A stretch of DNA of 64,000 bases, taken from positions 38,914,577 to 38,978,576 of the forward strand of contig CM054116.1 of the NCBI GenBank assembly GCA_028673005.1. Direction: 5' to 3'. The position numbers and the translations under genes are program-made. This document shows positions 58,601 through 64,000 of this stretch, piece after piece (positions within the stretch are counted from its first letter, which is position 1; every line of letters starts with the position of its first letter). This stretch comes from Tanypteryx hageni. Lineage: Eukaryota; Arthropoda; Insecta; Odonata; Petaluridae. Below the pieces are notes generated by a model, which saw only the letters and a program-made list of their open reading frames with translations, was not told the origin of the DNA and did no database searches.

Positions 58601-61600
58601 AAATAGCTTTAATTTATGACAAACTAGCTGGAGTACATGAGAATATTTAAAGCTACTGCCAAGTGTAGTTCTTGCAGCTTCTATCCGATGATGCAAATGT
58701 AGTTCATGTGGCTTCTGTCCAGTGGCGCTAATGTCCATCAACTGTTGTAAACACTTTACATTAAGTTTAATCTTAGTAATGCTCCTTTTTATTTTCTTAT
58801 TTGTTGGAGCTTCATGGCTATATCCAACATCAGAAGGGTATGGTTTGGGTTTATTTCTGTTCTTTGTCAAGTCTTTAAATTTTTCTCGCAGTTCCTTAAA
58901 ATATTTATTATAATTTAATATTTTTAGAATTTTTAGAAATATTACAGTAATGGAGAAAGTCATCTGGTGGCCACATCAGATTTTTGTTGTTATTTTAATA
59001 TGGCTTATTTATTAACATTTTCTTTGCCAACAGAAAATGAATTACCTCTTCCTTTGTCCATTCATTCAGTACAGTTGCCATTTTCTAACTGATGCTGCAC
59101 CGGCGCAGCATTGGCTGCACTGGTGAAGTTCCATGTGGCCTAGTGCCAGGACAACATACTAATGTATGACAGAATTACAGCTCATGTGATTGCTTGTTTC
59201 ACAAGAATAAAATAGGGAACCTTAGTTTCTGACACCCTCGTATATAGATGATTAAATTTTGGAATGTCCTACTTAATTTTCGAATGTCCTACTTAAAATT
59301 TGTAAATGTCCTACTTAGCTGTCACTAAGAGAGAGAGAGAGACCTACCTAACATTTTGTAAAAAACCTTGGTCCCACCACGATAAAAACATACCCCATCT
59401 TTTACAAAAAGTGGATTTTTACATCACTTGCATTTCAGTTTCATATTAATCATCATGGGCATTTTTAAGGACCTCAAATATTACAGCAATTTTGTTGAGA
59501 AAAATTTTTACATTAATTAAATTTGAAACACTGTGTTCCACTGGTTGAGAAATACTGATCTAGTTTTCACCATATACATAGCTGATATCCAATTAAGAAT
59601 AAAGATACTATAAAACTTGCAAAAATCAGGTGTGCATTTCATCACCTAATAAAAATACGCCAATCAGTGACCCTAAAAAAGAACTGCATATCTGGGGTTT
59701 TTCCGAGTTTTTTTTATGGCTAGAGAAACTATCTTGATTGTCATTTTCTAATGCGGGTGGTTTACTGGGCATAATCCCATTGTTAATTTTTTTGTACATT
59801 TTGAAATGTATTTTTGCTTGATATGTTCTGTACCAAGACATTAGGGATAAACATGTTCCTATATTTGCATTTTTAAAACTCTAAACCTTTATTATATTTG
59901 TTGAAATAGTATAAGGTTTGAACTTGTCACTTTTTACTTCATTAAAAATATACTAATATGTACTTAGCTTTCCTTTTTCTTCACAAAAATACTTTGAAAC
60001 CTAGTGAAACCGAGAGTACATAGTATTTATTTCAATGACAAGAAATTGATATGTTTATGATTTGCTTTATTTTATCTTGGATAAATTCCATAGATTATTG
60101 CCTAAAATATTACTTTTTTATGTTTTTAATATATTTATGGGCCTTATTACAAGAAAACTTCATTTTACTATAATGCAACATATAGGTTTTCACATCTTTT
60201 GTTGAGTGTGTTGGAGAATTGCCCACAAAATATATTGAAAGAATGAGCTCTCCATCTGTGTGGTGGGAGGTAACGTCTGATAAACTGCGAAAAGGAGCTA
60301 GAATTCGGTGCGAACTGGCCAGTCGAAGTGACTCGGACAACCCACTTTTCTGGCTTAATGAAATTATTGATGCTGCTTCTACCTTACCAGGGTGAGATCA
60401 CTTTGCATTTTCTGAATCATTAGACAAAATGGCGAAAGAAGTGTCTTAAATCGATGAATTTTTTTCAGGGAGTTCACATTTATTTTGAAGACTATCACAC
60501 CAACACTCTTCAAATGCAAAGATCAAACTATCAATTGTCAGTGGATTCTTCAATTAATGGGACAAATAATGAAAATGATTAATGAAAATAAATCAAATGA
60601 AGAGTTACAGGTTTGTTTTAGTTTTAACATTATGTTGAAATTTAATTTTCTTAATCCCTTTATCTGTTGTTTAAATGGCCAAATTCAGATTGTGTTTTCT
60701 AAGTGATGAGTTTTTATTATGAGTTGTAGGTGCTTGCGTTTCACAAGGGCTTAAAAAATCACCATACAATAAGCAGTAAGAATAATCATCATTAAGACAA
60801 TAGCCTATATGTTACATTAAAATGTATGTAAAAATTAAGATATTTTGTGTTAAGATTATGGTATCATCATCCATGCCTTGAGCATGTATTTGGATAAAAC
60901 AATTGCGAAATAGGTATGATGCCATTATATTTAACAATTCAAAATATAATGACATCATCATAAGTTTACATCATAGTTTAAAATCAGTGGCATAATAATA
61001 TATAAATAACACAATTTTAATTTTCTGCTAAATTAAGGCATCTATCCAGAATTTATAAATTCTCTGGCAATTGGCTCTCGTCCAAGTTTTCGAATTTCAG
61101 GTTTCATGGCTCAGATCACTGTTTCAGCAATAGCTATAATCATCATTAAGACAATAGCCTATATGTTACACTAAAATTTATGTAAAAATTAGGATATTTT
61201 TTGTTAGATTTATGGCGTCATCATCTGTGCTTTTTAGTATGCATCCGAATAAAAAAATTAATTAAAAATTATCACGTCATCATATGTATACGTCGTTGAC
61301 TGAAATCAAATGGATTATAATGCAGTCTAAGCATTAAATCAATGCTCTTGAAATTGTAAACACTTTACGCTCCTTTTTATTTCCTTAATTGTTGGAGCTT
61401 CGGGGCTATATCCAATATCAGAAGGCTACAGTTTGAGTTTATTTCTGTCCATTGTCAAGTCTTTTAAAATTTTCTCGCAGTTCCTTAAAATATTGTTATC
61501 ATTTAACCTATTTGGAATTTTTAGAAATATTACAGGTATGGAGTCATGTGATGGCCACATCAGATTTTTTAATCATTTCTAGACTGGCTTATGGAATTTT

Positions 61601-63142
61601 TGAAGTATTTGAAACTTGCCTGTTTACTCATTTGCATCTGTAAGCATAGCAGTGTGTTTCTTAATGGGCCATGGTGACCTCAAGCATACTGGAATGTAAT
61701 GTTACCTATATATTCTGAGGTTTCATAAAAGTGAACATCAAGTCGAAATTAGGTTTTTAGGATTAACATTACAATATTAAGTGTTTTTTATCATAATTTG
61801 ATTTTAAAATGTGAATTTGTGCGCTAAATTTTAAGGACGTTTCTATTATCATCAGCTCCGTGGGCTGCATAAAATGATCTAGGGTGCTGTATCTGGCCCA
61901 TGGGTCAGAGGTTACTCATGCCTGGTCTAGCTTATCTGGGTCAGGTTGTAAATGGGTTGAATGGGAGCAACGCTTTATCTTCCATCTAATTATAAGTTAC
62001 TTATTTTAAATGGCAACCTTCAAAAATTAGAAAACTTAAAACAGGGTTTGATATGTCACGCTAATATAAAATAATATGATGTGAGCTACTCCAAGAGTTT
62101 TCATTAAAGCTAATATAATTTAAATTGTCATTTAAATGTTCTGCTACTGTAAATTGGGTGCAAATGTTAATGTAAGGGAATTCCAAATCACAGTTGATGA
62201 CATTTTTTTCAGAGTTAACTTAGTTTTAATATACAAACTAAAATTTTTGCTTACTCTCTATTATATATTATTAGTTTTATGCTGTAATCAGACTTGTATA
62301 TTTTATGTAGCAAAGGAAACATTCTATTTAGTAGTCTTTTCTCCTTAAGCTATGATGCTCATTGAAGCATAATAACTTCTCTGTAAATGTAGAAATAGTT
62401 GCATTTTTGCTAGCTAACAATTATACATATTTATTAAATTCAGAATAATAAATTCTCCATGCCATTGTAGCAACTTATTTAGCTAATTTAGACTATTCTA
62501 GTTTTCTTGAAAACCTGCATTTTGCGTTTCACTGATGAGGGTGAGGTTAATTAATAGAACATGTTAAATATTGAACATCAACTTTTATTTTGTAAACAAC
62601 ATTTATGTGCACAATTCTCTATAAAACTTTCAATCATTAAAATTTACAGGCTCCAGCCTTCCTTGTTGATGTGTGGATTTTGTGTATTATTTGTATGTCT
62701 GGCTGTAATTGCCTGATACCTGACATCAAGAAAATTGCCATTAGTCGGGAACAAAGAATACAGCTCTTCCCTCAGGCACTTAGCACTATTCTACAACTAC
62801 CAGAATGGCAATCTGTTTCACCTCAGGTATGAAAGTGAGGTTGTACTTATCCCTAATTCAGACCAAAGATATTGATGTATTTTAAAAGTGTTACCAAAAA
62901 AATACTTGAGTAAACATTGGTATAGAAGTTAAGATTTGCTAATTGGTATCTTTTTATTCTTCCTTAAGGTACTGGAGTGGCAGCTTCATACTTCCACTTC
63001 CGTGTGTGTTCCAGATTACCACAGCACAGTGTTATACAGAGGAATATTGTCCGTGCATCAAAATTCTCACTTGCTAAAAAAGAATGCATGGATGAGATTT
63101 ATTGGTTCAAAACTTAAGGGAAAGAGAGCTTTTGAGGCATAA
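49640..63142 (+). CDS. FOCAD: focadhesin homologue, internally shortened (19 exons)
   Basis: Coding blocks: 49640-49687, 49777-49842, 49997-50148, 50237-50440, 50516-50690, 50789-51074, 51303-51874, 52044-52255, 53777-54028, 54391-54531, 54817-54962, 57163-57370, 57658-57925, 58022-58148, 58229-58377, 60186-60391, 60469-60610, 62650-62826, 62969-63142. All phases join: 1234 residues. The helical-repeat N-terminal part and the DUF3730 region (roughly 380-690; WNVLGPKLSRDRRPSVI) match vertebrate FOCAD, as do YIYLPEHS near 785 and the Trp-containing C-terminus. Vertebrate FOCAD is about 1800 residues; the section between DUF3730 and the YLPE segment appears missing, inside one exon. Human FOCAD localises to focal adhesions and supports the SKI mRNA-decay complex. 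No signal peptide or membrane segment is evident. The start ATG is the first in the exon. Confidence 0.93.
49777..49842 (+). CDS. FOCAD: FOCAD exon 2
   Basis: Encodes NIAKLVDSIISQSKSDSAN to VHQ, between CTCAG and GTAGGG, phase 0 on both sides. Confidence 0.85.
49997..50148 (+). CDS. FOCAD: FOCAD exon 3
   Basis: Encodes VEEFRTLKEKYLSSDSICSL to SMLPSL. The intervening frames continue without stops across both joins. Confidence 0.9.
50237..50440 (+). CDS. FOCAD: FOCAD exon 4
   Basis: Encodes NYGGALETLTGLLILDLKMQ and the HPLISVLKLGRDSWLHVL segment, which lines up with the vertebrate HPLITVLEHRPD region. Confidence 0.93.
50516..50690 (+). CDS. FOCAD: FOCAD exon 5
   Basis: Encodes VQKHSLELLKPVFLYILCSP to CISWQQ, an amphipathic helical repeat region. 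Confidence 0.92.
50789..51074 (+). CDS. FOCAD: FOCAD exon 6
   Basis: Encodes TENDPIGLLEFNCMLCELAE to YLSDYILL with one spare base before GTGAGT. Confidence 0.93.
51303..51874 (+). CDS. FOCAD: FOCAD exon 7
   Basis: Largest exon. Encodes CSDIIKTRSCNILSVKMLLV through ILLYKLAREKNPESQLRLLH to AKQK. The open frame before 51303 is intron. Confidence 0.94.
52044..52255 (+). CDS. FOCAD: FOCAD exon 8
   Basis: Encodes ENVPLVLSTLESLKIKKSLK to WEWELAKATALKDICDL; the final block is conserved in FOCAD (KAASIRDIC-type motif). Confidence 0.95.
52891..53619. mobile_element. TA-flanked DNA element in a FOCAD intron
   Basis: Left CAGTGCAATCCTGATTTAAG and inverted right CAGCGGAATCCCTATTTAAG; TA on both sides (52889-52890, 53620-53621). 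729 bp, Tigger-like ends, no recognised transposase. Confidence 0.82.
53777..54028 (+). CDS. FOCAD: FOCAD exon 9 (DUF3730)
   Basis: Encodes SAHSHGKDLLPLLSQTLNRC to VWNVLGPKLSRDRRPSVIQ, the clearest FOCAD signature in the window. Confidence 0.96.
54391..54531 (+). CDS. FOCAD: FOCAD exon 10 (DUF3730)
   Basis: Encodes LCKLFTVILSLKSPSIEYET to VEVKRAALQ. Confidence 0.94.
54817..54962 (+). CDS. FOCAD: FOCAD exon 11
   Basis: Encodes SLATVSLSQMPLKYVPENFR then the Pro-rich stretch ending VLPYTPG. Confidence 0.94.
55701..56946 (+). mobile_element. mariner element with TA flanks
   Basis: Terminal repeats GAGAGGAATTCAAAAAG at both ends, flanked by TA (55699-55700, 56947-56948). At 1246 bp this is the usual full length for mariner. 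It lies in the FOCAD intron 54963-57162, on the sense strand. Confidence 0.92.
55840..56840 (+). pseudogene. mariner transposase, decayed
   Basis: Fragments in different frames: WIVTEDETWVHHYDP (first catalytic Asp), SAGKVMLMLFWDFNGPIL, VLHHDNGRPHIA (second Asp) and YSPDLTQSDYLLF (third Asp). Many stops and frameshifts; inactive. The D,D34D type is inferred from motif order. Confidence 0.92.
57163..57370 (+). CDS. FOCAD: FOCAD exon 12, containing the internal deletion junction
   Basis: Encodes ECWVQLLQKVQPDAIDAVEK, LASQRGVRLPTNLPV and then PESYIYLPEHSVLRALHQHL. In vertebrates the first and last of these blocks are separated by several hundred residues; here they lie within one uninterrupted exon. 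Confidence 0.93.
57658..57925 (+). CDS. FOCAD: FOCAD exon 13
   Basis: Encodes TSNKILEGANGDNHIDSLKV through PVDWSFLRIFSEIGPEYQYP, resembling the vertebrate PPVNWAALLSPL region. Confidence 0.93.
58022..58148 (+). CDS. FOCAD: FOCAD exon 14
   Basis: Encodes PDHIQFLFEHLGDICKGIPP to SLEKLKAKE; phase 0 in, one base out. Confidence 0.92.
58229..58377 (+). CDS. FOCAD: FOCAD exon 15
   Basis: Encodes ETKDEMNVLLTKQLSCCKSA to EQLDVEDL. Confidence 0.9.
58741..58985 (+). repeat. ~700-bp interspersed repeat, 3' part (copy in FOCAD intron)
   Basis: Matches the last third of copies 1, 2 and 4, from TTGTAAACACTTTAC to GGTGGCCACATCAGATTTTT. Sequence just upstream is only weakly similar. Confidence 0.8.
58986..60185. 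other. FOCAD intron, remainder
   Basis: AT-rich, with a short (GA)n run near 59330-59340. No gene or clear transposon end pair was seen. Confidence 0.5.
60186..60391 (+). CDS. FOCAD: FOCAD exon 16
   Basis: Encodes VFTSFVECVGELPTKYIERM through DNPLFWLNEIIDAASTLP; donor GG|GTGAGA. Confidence 0.9.
60469..60610 (+). CDS. FOCAD: FOCAD exon 17
   Basis: Encodes EFTFILKTITPTLFKCKDQT to NKSNEELQ. Confidence 0.9.
60780..61262 (+). repeat. ~120-bp direct duplication
   Basis: ATAATCATCATTAAGACAAT and about 100 following bases occur at 60782-60902 and again at 61138-61260 with modest divergence. Confidence 0.7.
61354..61569 (+). repeat. ~700-bp interspersed repeat, 3' part (second copy in FOCAD)
   Basis: Begins TTGTAAACACTTTACG and ends GATGGCCACATCAGATTTTT. 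Same breakpoint as the copy at 58741, suggesting a recurrent 5' truncation or a shorter subfamily. Confidence 0.8.
61570..62649. other. FOCAD intron, remainder
   Basis: AT-rich and CpG-poor, nothing recognised. Confidence 0.5.
62650..62826 (+). CDS. FOCAD: FOCAD exon 18
   Basis: Encodes APAFLVDVWILCIICMSGCN to LPEWQSVSPQ; phase 0 at both ends. It resembles the vertebrate DKALDFFLLIFATAV section. Confidence 0.9.
62969..63142 (+). CDS. FOCAD: FOCAD last exon
   Basis: Encodes VLEWQLHTSTSVCVPDYHST to LLKKNAWMRFIGSKLKGKRAFEA and TAA. KKNAWMRFIG aligns with the KKKAVWTRAYG end of vertebrate FOCAD, so the C-terminus is complete. Confidence 0.88.
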   Translation, partial: VLEWQLHTSTSVCVPDYHSTVLYRGILSVHQNSHLLKKNAWMRFIGSKLKGKRAFEA

Positions 63143-63153
63143 ACCTGAGTTGT

Positions 63154-63171
63154 AATAAATATCCAAATAAA
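63154..63171 (+). terminator. FOCAD polyadenylation signals
   Basis: AATAAA at 63154-63159 and 63166-63171, only 12-24 bases past the stop, followed by an (AT)n run at about 63174-63198. Confidence 0.6.
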
Positions 63172-63233
63172 CGATATATATATATATATATATATATAAA
63201 ATGCACATTAGTTTGGGATAATTTATGATGAAC

Positions 63234-63489
63234 CTAAACTGTTGTTTCATGCTTAAGTTCATTGCTCTCATTGTTATCAATTATAAGTGTTGTTGGTCTT
63301 TCTAAAGAATTGACATCCCTATCATTAACAAATACAGATTCATTCTCTGCCTCCATTCCAAGATTCTTTGCCGGTTTCAATTTTGACTCCATTAATCCTT
63401 TCCGAGCACTTTTTTCAATGCATTTTCTGATTGGCGTTTTACTTGGACTAGATTTTCTACTATTTGGGAATGATTTCATTGTTTTAGCC
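63234..63489 (-). CDS. C1orf43: C1orf43 homologue last exon
   Basis: Encodes AKTMKSFPNSRKSSPSKTPI through a charged, low-complexity tail ending ELKHETTV and TAG. The tail is poorly conserved in the family; the joint DAAKTMKS is in phase. Confidence 0.85.
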
Positions 63490-64000
63490 CTATAAAAAGA
63501 ATATTTCGATAAAATATGTGAAATCTATGAATGATACATTTATTATAGTAAATAAATACGTACGCATCCATGAGTTTCAATAGAAGTTTTGAATAAACTT
63601 CATACTCCTCATCCCCAAATTCACTCGGGTCATGGCGTGCATGCTCATACATATCACAGAATTGATGAACTAATTTTTGACACATTCCATTTAGAGGTCC
63701 ACCCAAAGTATTAATTAAATAAGACCTTAAATTTTCAGCAGCGTGTCGATGCAATGTAGGGTCTTGTTTGGAGATTTCTTTTTCTAAAAACGAATAAATT
63801 ATAGGGCAGCGTTAAGTTCAAGATAAAATGAATATGCTAAGAATTATAAGGGTGAATTAACCTATCCTTTATGATATAATACATGCCAAGAAGCTTCACG
63901 TCATCCACTGCTTTCAACCTATAGTAGTATGGTGGAACAGCATCTCCCTTGTTTATAATATATTGGGAATCATTGTTGTTAAGTAATTGTGGCTCGTAAA
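63234..64000 (-). CDS. C1orf43: C1orf43/NICE-3 homologue, C-terminal part
   Basis: Minus-strand exons: 64000-63887 (continuing beyond the window), 63783-63564 and 63489-63234. Read in order they give YEPQLL, PPYYYRLKAVDDVKLLEKEI, RHAAENLRSYLINTLGGPLN, YEHARHDPSEFGDEEYEVY and a Ser/Lys/Arg-rich tail. These line up with human C1orf43 (KYEPQLL, YLYRMKALDAI, NFRSYLLDL, YETARYGTGVFGQNEY). The human protein is a small single-pass membrane protein, found in screens as a phagocytosis regulator; its N-terminal membrane helix would be outside the window. The first intron uses a GC donor (TTG|GCATGT). Confidence 0.88.
63564..63783 (-). CDS. C1orf43: C1orf43 homologue exon, conserved core
   Basis: Encodes KEISKQDPTLHRHAAENLRS to LLLKLMDA; acceptor TTTTTAG, donor GC|GTACGT. 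Confidence 0.92.
63887..64000 (-). CDS. C1orf43: C1orf43 homologue exon (5' end outside window)
   Basis: Contains YEPQLLNNNDSQY and PPYYYRLKAVDDVKLL. The GT donor 25 bases further (63861) would put the next exon out of frame; a GC donor at 63886 gives KLLEKEIS in phase. Confidence 0.82.

Noticed and set aside
1..64000. CRISPR arrays, bacterial operons, prophage or rRNA genes
   Set aside because: The window is animal nuclear DNA; the tandem repeats are minisatellites without spacer structure and no rRNA signature was seen.

Overview
The window is a stretch of animal nuclear DNA. Introns are large, splice sites are GT-AG with rare GC-AG, and the DNA is packed with DNA transposons, Penelope-like elements and fold-back repeats. 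The longest stretches of recognisable coding sequence resemble insect proteins. The membrane domain of the first gene is very close to the cockroach HMG-CoA reductase, so a hemimetabolous, probably polyneopteran, insect is my best guess. That placement is inference; I cannot name the species.

Three genes are supported. (1) HMGCR, plus strand, 10201-44871: sixteen coding exons in unbroken phase give 876 residues, from inside the second transmembrane region to the stop codon. The N-terminal coding exon was not found and probably lies before base 1. (2) A focadhesin (FOCAD) homologue, plus strand, 49640-63142: nineteen coding exons, 1234 residues, apparently complete but lacking a large central part of the vertebrate protein. 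(3) The C-terminal part of a C1orf43/NICE-3 homologue, minus strand, 63234-64000, running off the right edge. FOCAD and C1orf43 converge, with 91 bases between their stop codons.

Layout: 1-10.2 kb holds no coding sequence that I can support. It contains a long pyrimidine minisatellite, a CpG-rich block with a strong splice donor, a perfect small MITE and a fold-back repeat. From 10.2 to 44.9 kb is HMGCR; its introns carry most of the mobile DNA. These include a three-layer nest (Penelope-like element inside piggyBac inside a TA-flanked DNA element) and a second Penelope-like element with a C/T minisatellite inside it. From 44.9 to 49.6 kb is the HMGCR 3' region and an intergenic stretch with more MITEs. 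From 49.6 to 63.1 kb is FOCAD with a mariner, a TA-flanked element and repeat copies in introns.

At large scale, CpG is common from 1 to about 24.3 kb and scarce afterwards. The change falls in the HMGCR intron before the exon at 26127, which fits a switch from unmethylated 5' region to methylated gene bodies. The genes do not form a pathway: HMGCR makes mevalonate, FOCAD is linked to focal adhesions and SKI-complex stability, and C1orf43 is a membrane protein linked to phagocytosis. Their closeness looks like ordinary linkage.
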